Of a stretch of 11,450 nucleotides of DNA, positions 1 through 8,000 are shown piece by piece. The position numbers and the translations under genes were made by a program. Each line of letters starts with the position of its first letter. The stretch's first letter is position 1. Location of the stretch: contig JAADHG010000314.1 in NCBI GenBank assembly GCA_013151975.1, positions 1 to 11,450 of the forward strand. Reading direction: 5' to 3'. The notes beneath the pieces were generated by a model. The model had not been told where the DNA came from and searched no databases. It saw nothing but the letters and a program-made list of their open reading frames with translations. The DNA comes from Chlorobiota bacterium. Lineage in GTDB: Bacteria > Bacteroidota > Bacteroidia > Flavobacteriales > Flavobacteriaceae.

Positions 1-907
1 TAAAAGCATCCATCCCTGCAATATTTTCTTCATCTAAAAGCTCTACATTCCTACCGTCTCCATGAATTACCAATATATTTGGCAACTCATCAGCCAAGTC
101 AAAAGATCTATCCTTATTACTTTCAATAAGTTTAATATTAATACTATTATTTGCTAAGTCTCTTGCTGTTTTAGAACCAATTCTTCCGCCACCAAGAATC
201 ATAGCATTCTTGATTTCAGTTTTAAATTTCCCTGTGAGTTTACAAATTTCTTCGTCACCTCCTTCGGCAGTCATAAACACCACATGGTCTCCTTCTTTAA
301 AAAGGGTATCACCTCTAGGGATTATGGTAAGCTGTGTACCATAACGTTGTATAGCAATTGATGTAAAGTTTACTTTAGGAAAAAGATTTGCTGCTTCTTT
401 CACCGACTTTCCTACAATTTTAGCTGTTCTTGAGAGGTTTAAACCTAACATGGTTAAAGCACCATCTTCAAATTCATAAGTATCACTAAACACCGATTGA
501 TCCAGAAGCAATTCAATCTCTGCAGCTGCCAAAGATTCTGGCGAAATTAATTCATCTATACCAAATTTGGTAAACTCTACTTCATCTTTAAAATCTATAA
601 ACTCAGTATTGGAAATTCTTGCAATGGTTTTTTTAGCACCAAGTTGTTTAGCCAATACGCTAGCTGTAATATTTGTTGTTTCTGAAGAAGTTACAGCAAT
701 AAATAAATCTGCATTGGTTACTCTACATTCATTCAAAATTGAAATAGATGTAGCATCCCCTTTAATAACTTTGATGTCCAAATGCGTATCTGCATAAGCA
801 AGGCTATCTTTTTTTGTGTCAATTAAAGTTATTTCTTGGGATTCGTAAGATAATAATTTTGCTAAATGAAATCCGACTTCACCTGCTCCAGCAATAATAA
901 TCTTCAT
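1..907 (-). CDS. trkA: Trk system potassium uptake regulator TrkA (partial, C-terminus missing)
   Basis: Cytoplasmic NAD-binding regulator of the Trk/Ktr potassium uptake channel; it binds the membrane pore protein TrkH and gates it in response to nucleotides. I read 302 codons before the window edge; TrkA is normally about 450 residues, so roughly the last third lies outside. The protein starts MKIIIAGAGEVG, the Rossmann dinucleotide-binding glycine motif of the first RCK_N domain (residues about 1-125). A TrkA_C (RCK_C) domain follows (about 140-228, with a run reading LFKEGDHVVF), then a second Rossmann motif GGGRIG at 239-244 opens the second RCK_N domain. This duplicated RCK_N-RCK_C layout is the bacterial TrkA architecture. 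The ATG is chosen because the Rossmann strand begins at residue 2. It is divergent from ubiE; trkH would be expected to the left, outside the window. Family is clear; no frameshift was seen. Confidence 0.95.
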   Translation of the reverse strand, partial: MKIIIAGAGEVGFHLAKLLSYESQEITLIDTKKDSLAYADTHLDIKVIKGDATSISILNECRVTNADLFIAVTSSETTNITASVLAKQLGAKKTIARISNTEFIDFKDEVEFTKFGIDELISPESLAAAEIELLLDQSVFSDTYEFEDGALTMLGLNLSRTAKIVGKSVKEAANLFPKVNFTSIAIQRYGTQLTIIPRGDTLFKEGDHVVFMTAEGGDEEICKLTGKFKTEIKNAMILGGGRIGSKTARDLANNSINIKLIESNKDRSFDLADELPNILVIHGDGRNVELLDEENIAGMDAF

Positions 908-933
908 TTGATAATATTAATAGTAAAGATTAG

Positions 934-941
934 CAAATATA
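934..941 (-). promoter_or_regulatory. Candidate promoter -7 element of trkA
   Basis: On the minus strand the sequence is TATATTTG, an exact match to the Bacteroidota sigma-A -7 consensus TAnnTTTG. It sits 26 bp before the trkA ATG, which would leave a leader of about 20 nt. I see no good TTG -33 partner at the usual distance, so the call rests on the -7 box and its position alone. Confidence 0.5.
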
Positions 942-957
942 ATTTATTTTTAGGGAT

Positions 958-981
958 TTGTATATGAAATGTATTTCTTTG
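958..981 (+). promoter_or_regulatory. Weak candidate promoter of ubiE-porT
   Basis: TTTCTTTG at 974-981 matches the TAnnTTTG consensus at all but one base, and a TTG lies at 958-960. The 13-nt spacer is shorter than the usual 17-23, so this is only the best candidate in the 118-bp gap between trkA and ubiE. The ubiE gene must have a promoter in this gap because its upstream neighbour points the other way. Confidence 0.3.
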
Positions 982-1025
982 CACTAAATTTTAGAAGCAA
1001 TCTCATTTTATAGCCCTATTTATTA

Positions 1026-1757
1026 ATGTCTGAAAAAGTAAAACCTTACAAAAACAGTGATTTAAGTAAAAAAGAACAAGTCACTAAAATGTTTGATAAT
1101 ATCTCAAAAGAGTACGATGGTCTTAATCGTGTTATTTCCTTTGGCATTGATGTTAAATGGCGTAACAAAGTTGTAAACATTGTTGCGACCCAAAATCCAG
1201 ATTATATTTTAGATATTGCTACAGGCACAGGAGACTTAGCTATAAACCTTGTAAAAACAAAAGCTTCAAAGATTGTTGGTCTAGATATAAGCTCCGGAAT
1301 GTTAGATGTTGGGCGACAAAAAATTGCTAAAAAAAACTTAGAGAATACCATTGAAATGATATTAGGCGATTCTGAAAATTTACCGTTTGACAATGATACT
1401 TTTGATGCTATTACAGTGGCTTTTGGTGTTCGGAATTTTGAAAATCTTGAAAAAGGACTCTCAGAAATTTTGCGTGTATTAAAACCAAATGGCATTTTTG
1501 TGATTTTAGAAACTTCAGTACCAACTAAAACACCTTTTAAACAAGGCTATAATATTTATACTAAAGGTATCATGCCTATAATAGGAAAATTATTTTCCAG
1601 AGATAAAGCTGCTTATTCTTATTTGAGCGCATCTGCTTCTGTTTTTCCTTATGGCGAAGCACTAAACAATATTTTACATAAAATTGGGTTTATTAATGCT
1701 GAAGCGTTACCACAAACATTTGGTGTAGCAACTATTTACACAGCAACTAAGAAATAA
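1026..1757 (+). CDS. ubiE: Demethylmenaquinone methyltransferase (UbiE/MenG/COQ5 family)
   Basis: SAM-dependent C-methyltransferase that converts demethylmenaquinone to menaquinone, the last step of menaquinone synthesis. Bacteroidota generally use menaquinone rather than ubiquinone, so menG is the functionally apt name although ubiE is the common label. At 243 residues it has the usual family length. Visible signatures are the N-terminal UbiE block around residues 29-46 (YDGLNRVISFG then WR), SAM motif I LDIATGTGD at 62-70, the acidic strand-2 end GLD at 85-87, motif II-like DAITVAFGVRNF at 127-138 and a LRVLKPNG motif at 149-156. The ATG at 1026 is the first in frame after the divergent trkA promoter region. 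It is followed 2 bp later by porT, so the two are almost certainly one transcript. Nothing is odd in the reading frame. Confidence 0.96.
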   Translation: MSEKVKPYKNSDLSKKEQVTKMFDNISKEYDGLNRVISFGIDVKWRNKVVNIVATQNPDYILDIATGTGDLAINLVKTKASKIVGLDISSGMLDVGRQKIAKKNLENTIEMILGDSENLPFDNDTFDAITVAFGVRNFENLEKGLSEILRVLKPNGIFVILETSVPTKTPFKQGYNIYTKGIMPIIGKLFSRDKAAYSYLSASASVFPYGEALNNILHKIGFINAEALPQTFGVATIYTATKK

Positions 1758-1759
1758 AT

Positions 1760-2473
1760 ATGAAGAGAATAGTTTTAGTTTTATCATTTATAATTATAGC
1801 TCAAACGGCTTCTGCACAATTATTTAGCAAGGATAAAATTCAAAATAACCAAAACATAGACAAGGCAAAATGGTCTTGGGGTTACTTTCTTGGGTTTAAT
1901 AACTATGATTTTAATTTTGATTATAAGCAAGATCTTAAAGATATTCAAACCGTTAAAACCACTGGTTTTAGTGTTGGGCTTATTGGAAACATGCGCATCA
2001 ATGAATATTTAGATTTAAGAATGGAACCAGGATTATTTATTACAAGACGCGATTTAATTTATGATCAAAGCTATTTTAATGGCATATCTTTTAATAATTC
2101 TGATTTACTTCGTGAAGTGCGCTCAACATACATTCACATACCATTATTATTAAAGATATCTACAAAACGTATAAACAATATTAAACCATTTATAGTTGGA
2201 GGCTTTTCTACAGCATTAAACTTATCTAGTAATCAAGACAATCCCGACGATAATAGCAATGGACAATTCAGAACTAAAAAAGGGGTCGTTTTTTATGAAC
2301 TTGGTGTAGGTATAGATTTTTACTTACCATGGTTTAAATTTACCCCAGCTATTCGCGGTATTTTTGCTATGAATGATGAGCTAGTAAGAGACAGAGATCC
2401 AAATAGTCCTTGGACTAGCAATATTGTAAGCATGAAAACGAGAGGCTTGTTTATTAGCTTTACGTTTCAATAA
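1760..2473 (+). CDS. porT: Type IX secretion outer-membrane protein PorT/SprT
   Basis: Predicted outer-membrane beta-barrel of the PorT family, known from Porphyromonas gingivalis (gingipain secretion) and Flavobacterium johnsoniae (SprT; secretion and gliding) as part of the type IX secretion machinery. The 237-residue protein has a clear signal peptide with cleavage after TASA at residue 19. The segment at 38-53 (start WSWGYFLGFN) is what I associate with PorT, and the rest alternates polar and hydrophobic residues as in a small barrel of the OMP_b-brl_2 type, ending in the aromatic-rich strand FISFTFQ. It lies 2 bp after ubiE, so it is co-transcribed. Its stop overlaps the convergent RNA methyltransferase gene by 14 bp. 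Signal peptide and barrel fold are clear; assignment to PorT rather than another small barrel protein rests on the motif and on the flavobacterial ubiE-porT-methylase order as I remember it. The core T9SS genes are not in this window. Confidence 0.82.
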   Translation: MKRIVLVLSFIIIAQTASAQLFSKDKIQNNQNIDKAKWSWGYFLGFNNYDFNFDYKQDLKDIQTVKTTGFSVGLIGNMRINEYLDLRMEPGLFITRRDLIYDQSYFNGISFNNSDLLREVRSTYIHIPLLLKISTKRINNIKPFIVGGFSTALNLSSNQDNPDDNSNGQFRTKKGVVFYELGVGIDFYLPWFKFTPAIRGIFAMNDELVRDRDPNSPWTSNIVSMKTRGLFISFTFQ

Positions 2474-3194
2474 TTCTTCTTTTAAACTCACTTAATAATA
2501 TTGCGGTTGCAGTTGCAACATTTAAACTTTCAGTTGTCTGCAAATTACCAAAACGTGGTATGGAAATACGATGTATGATTTGAGCTTCTACTTCATTACA
2601 AATTCCATTAGCTTCATTTCCTAAAACTAAAATTCCTGAATTGGATAAATCTTTGTGATATACATTATCGCCATCCATAAAAGCTCCAAATATGTTAGTG
2701 TTTTGCTCAGATAATATTTCGTTTAAACTCACATAAGACACATTTACTCTAGTAATTGAGCCCATTGTAGCTTGTATTACTTTTGGGTTGTAACAATCTA
2801 CTGTATCAAAACTACATATTAAATCTTTTATCCCAAACCAATCGCACAATCGTATAATGGTTCCTAAATTTCCAGGATCTCTTACATCGTCTAAAGCCAA
2901 CACAAGTGCATTAAAATCAATTGGCTGTGGTTTTGGTATCTTAAATACTGCTAAAGCTGTGTTTGGATTTTTGAGAAAACTTATTTTTTTAAGGTCATTT
3001 TCAGAAATTTCAGTTTGCAAATCGTCCGAAACATCAAATTCTAACGTAGTTGTATATAGCTGCTGTAATTGCAAATTGGAATGTAACAGTTCAACAATGG
3101 TCTTCTTGCCCTCTGCTACAAATAGCTGATGTTGAAGCCGATACTTTTTTTGTTTTAAACTCGTTATAAGCTTTATTTGGTTTTTACTAAGCAT
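2460..3194 (-). CDS. SpoU/TrmH-family RNA 2'-O-methyltransferase
   Basis: Predicted SPOUT-class methyltransferase that 2'-O-methylates a ribose in tRNA or rRNA, using SAM bound in a trefoil knot. The 244-residue protein has the two-part family layout: an N-terminal L30e-like substrate-binding domain (residues about 3-85; Q23-G29 region QLFVAEG is typical) and a C-terminal SpoU catalytic domain. Its three motifs are intact: DPGNLGTIIR at 106-115 with the catalytic N109 and R115, LGNEANGI at 191-198, and IPRFG at 212-216 followed by ESLNVATATAILL at 222-234. The exact target (RlmB-like, TsnR-like or TrmH-like) cannot be read from sequence, so no symbol is given. The ATG at 3194 is chosen because the substrate-binding domain begins directly after it. 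It is monocistronic here, converging on porT and diverging from tamL. Confidence 0.93.
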   Translation of the reverse strand: MLSKNQIKLITSLKQKKYRLQHQLFVAEGKKTIVELLHSNLQLQQLYTTTLEFDVSDDLQTEISENDLKKISFLKNPNTALAVFKIPKPQPIDFNALVLALDDVRDPGNLGTIIRLCDWFGIKDLICSFDTVDCYNPKVIQATMGSITRVNVSYVSLNEILSEQNTNIFGAFMDGDNVYHKDLSNSGILVLGNEANGICNEVEAQIIHRISIPRFGNLQTTESLNVATATAILLSEFKRRIIET

Positions 3195-3308
3195 TAAAAG
3201 CAGTAATTATTTTTTTCACTATAAATTTATATAAAGAAAATGATAAAATTTACATCAAAAGCACACTAACTCATTTATTTTTAATATTTTTTTTCAAAGG
3301 AAATAGTG

Positions 3309-3316
3309 TATTTTTG
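3309..3316 (+). promoter_or_regulatory. Candidate promoter -7 element of tamL
   Basis: TATTTTTG is an exact match to the Bacteroidota -7 consensus TAnnTTTG, 49 bp before the TTG start of tamL. The upstream stretch is a T-rich run without a clear TTG at the expected -33 distance. The 171-bp gap is AT-rich, so a chance match is possible; its placement between divergent genes supports it. Confidence 0.45.
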
Positions 3317-3365
3317 AAACTGTAACAGAGACTGAATTACATTACTTTAACTTATTTCTTTCTAG

Positions 3366-5903
3366 TTGAAAAAAACACTTGCAAAAATATCAATATTTAT
3401 AGTAATTATAAGTGTTATTACATCCTGTAACGTCGTAAAAAAAGTTGGCGACGACCAACATTTATTAACACAAACTTCAGTCTTTGTTAATGGTAAAAAA
3501 AATGCTTCAGAAGAGTTGAAAAACCTTATTTATCAACAGCCAAACGGGAAACTATTTGGAATCCCATTGCGTTTACATATTTATAATTTAGCAAGAGACC
3601 ATAGAGATTCTTTATTTGAAGTTTGGCTAGACAAACATCCTAAACGTAGAGCGCGTTTAACTAAAAAGTTGTCTAAAAAACAAGTGGATCAATTAAAAGA
3701 GTCGTCGCTTGGTTTTAATAATTGGTTACGCAAAACTGGTGAAGCTCCTGTTATTATTGATAGTTTAAAAACAAATAGATCTAAAAAAAGACTAGAAGGC
3801 TATTATTCTTTTAACGGGTGGTTTGATCGTAAAATAACACACGAAATAAATACAAATAAAAATAAACGTGCGTCTATTGATTATCATGTAAACACAGGTA
3901 AACCTTATATTTTAGATTCTATTTTTACAAGTATTTCTTCTGTTTTAATTGATTCTTTGTACCAAGTTTCTAAAGAAAGTAGTTTATTAAAAAAAGGTGT
4001 GCAGTATAAAGAAAGAGACTTTACTGATGAACGCGATAGACTTTCTGAAACCTTTAGAAACTCTGGTGTGTATCATTTTTCACAGGATTATGTCAGATTT
4101 GAGATTGACACCATTGGGAAAAACAAGAAGGTAGATGTTGATGTTATCATCCAAGATAGAATTATTCGAAATGAAGACTCAGTAACAACTATTCCATTTA
4201 AAATATATACCATTAAAGCGGTAAACATAATTACTGATGATGCCTTTATAAACAGAGGAAAACCTTTTCAAGATTCTATTTCTTACGAAAACTATAACTT
4301 ATATAGTTACGGTAAAATGCGGTATCGCCCTAAAGCATTAATTGATGCTATATTTATTTCTAAAGATCATATTTTTAGAGATGTTGACCGTTTAAATACC
4401 TATAGACATTTAAACGAGTTAAGAACATTTAAATATCCAACCATTGATTACATTGTAAATGACAATGACAATACCTTAACTGCAAATATTTTGCTTTCAC
4501 CAAGAAAAAAATATGGTCTTGGTTTTGATGTAGATATCTCACAAAGTAATATACAATCTATTGGATTAGCTTTTAGTACATCCTTGTATATTCGAAACAT
4601 ATTTAGAGGTGCAGAAACTCTCGAAATATCTGCTCTAGGATCAATTGGTGCTTCAAAGGACAACGCTACAAAAGACCAGTTCTTTGACATTAACGAGATT
4701 GGCGTAGATGCTAAACTAATAATTCCACGATTCTTTTTCCCGTTCAATACCAAAAGAATCATCCCTAAACACATGTCTCCAAGTACCCGAATTAGTTTAG
4801 GCTTTACAAGTCAAACTAATATAGGCTTGGATAAACAAACCGTAAATGGAATTTTAAATTATAACTGGAGTCCTTCAAAAACGGTTACAAATAGTGTTGA
4901 CTTATTTAGCACACAATATATAAGAAATCTTAATCCACAAAACTATTTTACTGTTTACCAAAACTCCTATAAAAGCCTAAACAACATTGCCCTACAGTTT
5001 AACCAAAATCCATTAAATGTAGATACCTCTGGGAATTTAATTATCCCAATTGGTGCTAATAATTTTATATCTGAAGTTTTAAATGAGGAAACACCATTAA
5101 CACCACAAGATGACGACTTTAGAGCTGTAAATAACATTGACGAACGCAAACAACGATTAACAGAAGACAACCTTATTATTTCCTCTAATTTTAGTTTTAT
5201 AAAAGACAAGCGTGAAAGTCTAACCGATCAAAAGTTTTCCATTTTCCGTTTTAAATTTGAAGCTGCAGGTAATATCCTTAAATCCTTATCTAGCACTCTT
5301 GGTCTCAAAAAAAATCAAGATAATAGATATGAATTATTTGGTGTAGCATTTTCACAATATCTTAAAACAGAATTAGATTATATAAAATATTGGAGTTTAG
5401 GAGGGAAAAATGTGCTTGCTATACGTAGTTATTTTGGTATTGCAATCCCTTATGGCAACTCAAATAGTATTCCATTTTCTAAAAGTTTTTTTGCTGGTGG
5501 TCCTAATGATAATCGTGCATGGACAGCTTATGATTTAGGCCCAGGAAGCTCTGACAGTAACAATGAGTTTAACGAGGCTAATATGAAATTAGCATTTAGT
5601 TTAGAGCATCGTTTCAATTTATTTGGCAATGTAAATGGAGCGTTATTTATTGACGCTGGAAATATTTGGAATGTTCGAGATAGCGAAATCGATCCTAACG
5701 CTATTTTTGATGGGTTCAGCTCTTTAAAGGATATTGCTGTTGGTTCAGGTTTTGGTTTAAGATATGATTTTGGATTCTTTGTTCTTAGAGGTGATGTTGG
5801 ATTTAAAACTTATGATCCTTCATATAAAGATAATAACCGCTGGTTTAACGATTATAATTTTGCTCATGCTGTTTATAATATTGGAATAAACTATCCTTTT
5901 TAA
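3366..5903 (+). CDS. tamL: Translocation and assembly module lipoprotein TamL (Omp85/BamA superfamily)
   Basis: Lipid-anchored Omp85 protein of Bacteroidota, taken to be the TamA counterpart that works with TamB in outer-membrane or envelope biogenesis. The 845-residue protein begins with a lipoprotein signal (basic KK, hydrophobic stretch, VITSC with the lipidated cysteine at 21). Residues about 30-370 form the periplasmic part with POTRA-like repeats, including a GWFDRKITHEI block, and about 375-845 form the beta-barrel (bacterial surface antigen domain). The Omp85 loop-6 region is seen as FFAGGPNDNRAW at 708-719, where R717 sits in the place of the conserved VRGF/Y arginine. The protein ends in INYPF, a typical barrel C-terminus. 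TTG at 3366 is the start: TAG lies immediately upstream in frame, and no later start would keep the signal peptide. tamB is not next to it. BamA itself has no lipobox and has a clearer set of five POTRAs, so TamL fits better. Confidence 0.87.
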   Translation: MKKTLAKISIFIVIISVITSCNVVKKVGDDQHLLTQTSVFVNGKKNASEELKNLIYQQPNGKLFGIPLRLHIYNLARDHRDSLFEVWLDKHPKRRARLTKKLSKKQVDQLKESSLGFNNWLRKTGEAPVIIDSLKTNRSKKRLEGYYSFNGWFDRKITHEINTNKNKRASIDYHVNTGKPYILDSIFTSISSVLIDSLYQVSKESSLLKKGVQYKERDFTDERDRLSETFRNSGVYHFSQDYVRFEIDTIGKNKKVDVDVIIQDRIIRNEDSVTTIPFKIYTIKAVNIITDDAFINRGKPFQDSISYENYNLYSYGKMRYRPKALIDAIFISKDHIFRDVDRLNTYRHLNELRTFKYPTIDYIVNDNDNTLTANILLSPRKKYGLGFDVDISQSNIQSIGLAFSTSLYIRNIFRGAETLEISALGSIGASKDNATKDQFFDINEIGVDAKLIIPRFFFPFNTKRIIPKHMSPSTRISLGFTSQTNIGLDKQTVNGILNYNWSPSKTVTNSVDLFSTQYIRNLNPQNYFTVYQNSYKSLNNIALQFNQNPLNVDTSGNLIIPIGANNFISEVLNEETPLTPQDDDFRAVNNIDERKQRLTEDNLIISSNFSFIKDKRESLTDQKFSIFRFKFEAAGNILKSLSSTLGLKKNQDNRYELFGVAFSQYLKTELDYIKYWSLGGKNVLAIRSYFGIAIPYGNSNSIPFSKSFFAGGPNDNRAWTAYDLGPGSSDSNNEFNEANMKLAFSLEHRFNLFGNVNGALFIDAGNIWNVRDSEIDPNAIFDGFSSLKDIAVGSGFGLRYDFGFFVLRGDVGFKTYDPSYKDNNRWFNDYNFAHAVYNIGINYPF

Positions 5904-5994
5904 ATATCTTTTTATCTCTTTCTTCCGATAACGTTTGCGTAGTTTTTTTCTATGTTTCAGGATATAAAATGAATGTTTTTTGTTTAAAAAAGTT

Positions 5995-6002
5995 TACTTT
6001 TG
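5995..6002 (+). promoter_or_regulatory. Candidate promoter -7 element of fbaA
   Basis: TACTTTTG matches the TAnnTTTG consensus exactly and lies 33 bp before the fbaA ATG, leaving a leader of roughly 25 nt. No TTG is present at the normal -33 distance (a TTTG at 5979-5982 is too close). The gap from tamL is 132 bp, so an independent promoter for fbaA is expected. Confidence 0.5.
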
Positions 6003-6035
6003 AGTTTTCAATATCATCTACAAAAATCATAAATC

Positions 6036-7103
6036 ATGGGACACAATATTAAGGCCGGAGTCGCTACAGGAAAAGAAGTTCAAGACATTTTTAAACTTGC
6101 TAAACAAAAAGGATTTGCCTTACCAGCCGTTAACGTTATTGGCTCAAGCAGTATAAATGGTGTTTTAGAAACAGCACGCGATTTAAATGCACCTGTTATT
6201 ATTCAATTTTCTAATGGTGGCGCACATTTTAATGCAGGTAAAGGATTATCAAACGAAAACCAGAAAGCAGCAATTGCTGGTGCTATTGCTGGTGCAAAGC
6301 ATATACATATTTTAGCTAAAGAATACGGTGTTCCTGTAATTTTACATACGGACCATTGCGCTAAAAAATTATTACCATGGATTGACGGTTTATTAGATGC
6401 TAGTGAGCAACATTTCGCCGAAACTGGAAAACCGCTTTACAGCTCTCATATGATTGATCTATCAGAAGAACCTATCGAAGAAAATATTGAGATTTGTAAA
6501 CAATATTTAGAACGCATGAGTAAAATGGGTATGACTCTAGAGATTGAACTTGGTATTACAGGCGGAGAAGAAGATGGTGTAGATAATACTGATGTTGACG
6601 ACTCCAAACTATATACACAACCCGAAGAAGTAGCTTATGCTTATGAAGAATTGAGTAAAATAAGTAATCAATTTACAATTGCTGCAGCCTTTGGTAATGT
6701 ACATGGCGTTTACAAACCAGGAAATGTAAAATTAACGCCTAAAATTCTTAAAAATTCTCAAGAACACATTTCTGAAAAGTACAATGTTGAACATAATCAT
6801 ATTGATTTTGTTTTTCATGGAGGTTCTGGATCAACGGTTGAAGAAATTAGAGAAGCCATTGGATATGGTGTCATTAAAATGAATATTGATACTGATATGC
6901 AATACGCATTTATGACAGGTATCCGTGATTATATGAAAAGCAAAGAAGGCTATTTAAAAACTCAAATCGGTAATCCTGAAGGAGATGATGTTCCCAACAA
7001 AAAATATTACGATCCAAGAAAATGGTTACGCGAAGGCGAGAACACTTTTGTAGAACGTTTAAAGAAGGCGTTTCATGACCTTAATAATGTAAATACATTA
7101 TAA
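6036..7103 (+). CDS. fbaA: Fructose-bisphosphate aldolase, class II
   Basis: Zinc-dependent aldolase that reversibly splits fructose 1,6-bisphosphate into dihydroxyacetone phosphate and glyceraldehyde 3-phosphate in glycolysis and gluconeogenesis; cytoplasmic. The 355-residue length is close to the 359 of the E. coli class IIA enzyme, and all key residues can be placed with a constant offset of three: catalytic D106 and zinc ligand H107 in LHTDHCAKK, E171 in EIELGITGGEEDG, zinc ligand H223 in NVHGVYKPGN, zinc ligand H261 in HGGSGS (with the phosphate-binding glycines), and N283/D285 in KMNIDTD. The long form with KKYYDPRKWLR near the C-terminus is the class IIA type. The ATG at 6036 gives the standard N-terminus. 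It is followed 42 bp later by accD, with a possible separate promoter between them. Nothing is missing. Confidence 0.97.
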   Translation: MGHNIKAGVATGKEVQDIFKLAKQKGFALPAVNVIGSSSINGVLETARDLNAPVIIQFSNGGAHFNAGKGLSNENQKAAIAGAIAGAKHIHILAKEYGVPVILHTDHCAKKLLPWIDGLLDASEQHFAETGKPLYSSHMIDLSEEPIEENIEICKQYLERMSKMGMTLEIELGITGGEEDGVDNTDVDDSKLYTQPEEVAYAYEELSKISNQFTIAAAFGNVHGVYKPGNVKLTPKILKNSQEHISEKYNVEHNHIDFVFHGGSGSTVEEIREAIGYGVIKMNIDTDMQYAFMTGIRDYMKSKEGYLKTQIGNPEGDDVPNKKYYDPRKWLREGENTFVERLKKAFHDLNNVNTL

Positions 7104-7110
7104 ATTTATG

Positions 7111-7118
7111 TAGCTTTG
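7111..7118 (+). promoter_or_regulatory. Candidate promoter -7 element of accD
   Basis: TAGCTTTG matches TAnnTTTG exactly in the short fbaA-accD gap, 27 bp before the accD ATG. A matching -33 box would fall inside the end of fbaA, where I see no TTG. accD may be transcribed both from here and by read-through from fbaA, as no terminator hairpin separates them. Confidence 0.45.
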
Positions 7119-7145
7119 CACACTAACTAAAAACTAAATTACCTT

Positions 7146-8000
7146 ATGGCTTGGTTTAAACGTAAAGACAAAGGAATACAAACACCTACTGAAGCAAAGA
7201 AAGACACTCCCAAAGGATTATGGTATAAATCTCCAACAGGGAAAGTTATAGATACAGAAGAATTAGAAAAAAATTATTATGTAAGTCCAGAAGATGGTTA
7301 TCACGTTCGCATTGGTAGTCATGAATATTTTGACATTCTTTTTGATGATAAGTTCAAAGAATTAGATGCTAACCTTACTTCTAAAGACCCTTTAAAATTT
7401 GTTGATAATAAAAAATATACCGACCGACTAAAAGCTGCAACCGAAAAAACTCATCTTAAAGATGCAGTACGAACTGCCGTTGGAAAATCTAAAGGAAAAG
7501 ATATGGTTATTGCCTGTATGGATTTTAGTTTTATTGGCGGTTCTATGGGAAGTGTTGTTGGCGAAAAAATTGCCAGAGCTGCAGACTATGCCTTAAAAAA
7601 GAAATTACCCTTTATGATTATTTCAAAATCTGGAGGCGCACGTATGATGGAAGCTGCATTATCCTTGATGCAATTAGCAAAAACATCTTCAAAATTGGCA
7701 CAATTAGCTGAAGCTAAAATACCTTATATTTCCTTGTGTACAGACCCAACAACTGGAGGCACAACAGCATCATTTGCTATGCTAGGTGATATTAACATTG
7801 GTGAACCTGGAGCCTTAATAGGTTTTGCAGGACCCCGTGTAGTAAGAGATACTACGGGAAAAGAATTACCCGAAGGCTTTCAAACTGCTGAATTTGTTTT
7901 AGAGCATGGTTTCCTTGATTTTATATCACATAGAAAAGATTTAAAAGATAAAATAAATTTATACATCGATTTAATATTAAATCAACCCTTAAGAGCATAA
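7146..8000 (+). CDS. accD: Acetyl-CoA carboxylase carboxyltransferase subunit beta, zinc-ribbon cysteines absent
   Basis: Beta subunit of the carboxyltransferase that moves CO2 from carboxybiotin on AccB to acetyl-CoA, making malonyl-CoA for fatty-acid synthesis; it works as an alpha2-beta2 complex with AccA, which is not in this window. The 284-residue protein has the crotonase-like carboxyltransferase fold with GGSMGSVVGEKI at 131-142, SGGARMMEA at 162-170, PTTGGTTASFAMLGD at 201-215 and GFAGPRV at 226-232. The N-terminus is recognisably that of AccD (GLWYKSPTGKV, then YYVSPEDGYHVRIG), yet the four zinc-ribbon cysteines of the E. coli type (two CxxC pairs) are replaced by S, T/P, S and D; the only cysteines are C124 and C198. 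I recall the same replacement in other flavobacterial AccD proteins, so it is probably a lineage trait and not decay. A strong terminator follows directly. Confidence 0.96.
   Translation: MAWFKRKDKGIQTPTEAKKDTPKGLWYKSPTGKVIDTEELEKNYYVSPEDGYHVRIGSHEYFDILFDDKFKELDANLTSKDPLKFVDNKKYTDRLKAATEKTHLKDAVRTAVGKSKGKDMVIACMDFSFIGGSMGSVVGEKIARAADYALKKKLPFMIISKSGGARMMEAALSLMQLAKTSSKLAQLAEAKIPYISLCTDPTTGGTTASFAMLGDINIGEPGALIGFAGPRVVRDTTGKELPEGFQTAEFVLEHGFLDFISHRKDLKDKINLYIDLILNQPLRA

Noticed and set aside
567..797. Open frame on the plus strand of 76 codons
   Set aside because: It lies wholly antisense to trkA, whose minus-strand frame is continuous and carries recognisable motifs; a shadow frame.
2857..3129. 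Open frame on the plus strand of 90 codons
   Set aside because: Antisense to the SpoU methyltransferase gene; no promoter and no recognisable protein features.
3195..3290. Promoter for the SpoU gene on the minus strand
   Set aside because: Only partial matches to TAnnTTTG (for example TAAATTTT) and no spaced TTG; nothing could be chosen over chance.
4448..5209. Two minus-strand open frames inside tamL
   Set aside because: Both are antisense to a continuous, well-supported beta-barrel coding region and encode no recognisable domain.
5931..5949. Possible terminator after tamL (ACG/CGT mini-stem followed by a T run)
   Set aside because: The stem has only three pairs and is unlikely to terminate; the T run is not unusual in this AT-rich gap.
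7146..8000. AccD as a degenerate or inactive paralogue because the zinc ribbon is missing
   Set aside because: The carboxyltransferase motifs are intact, the length is normal and the rest of the N-terminus is well kept, which argues for a functional protein with a lineage-specific change.
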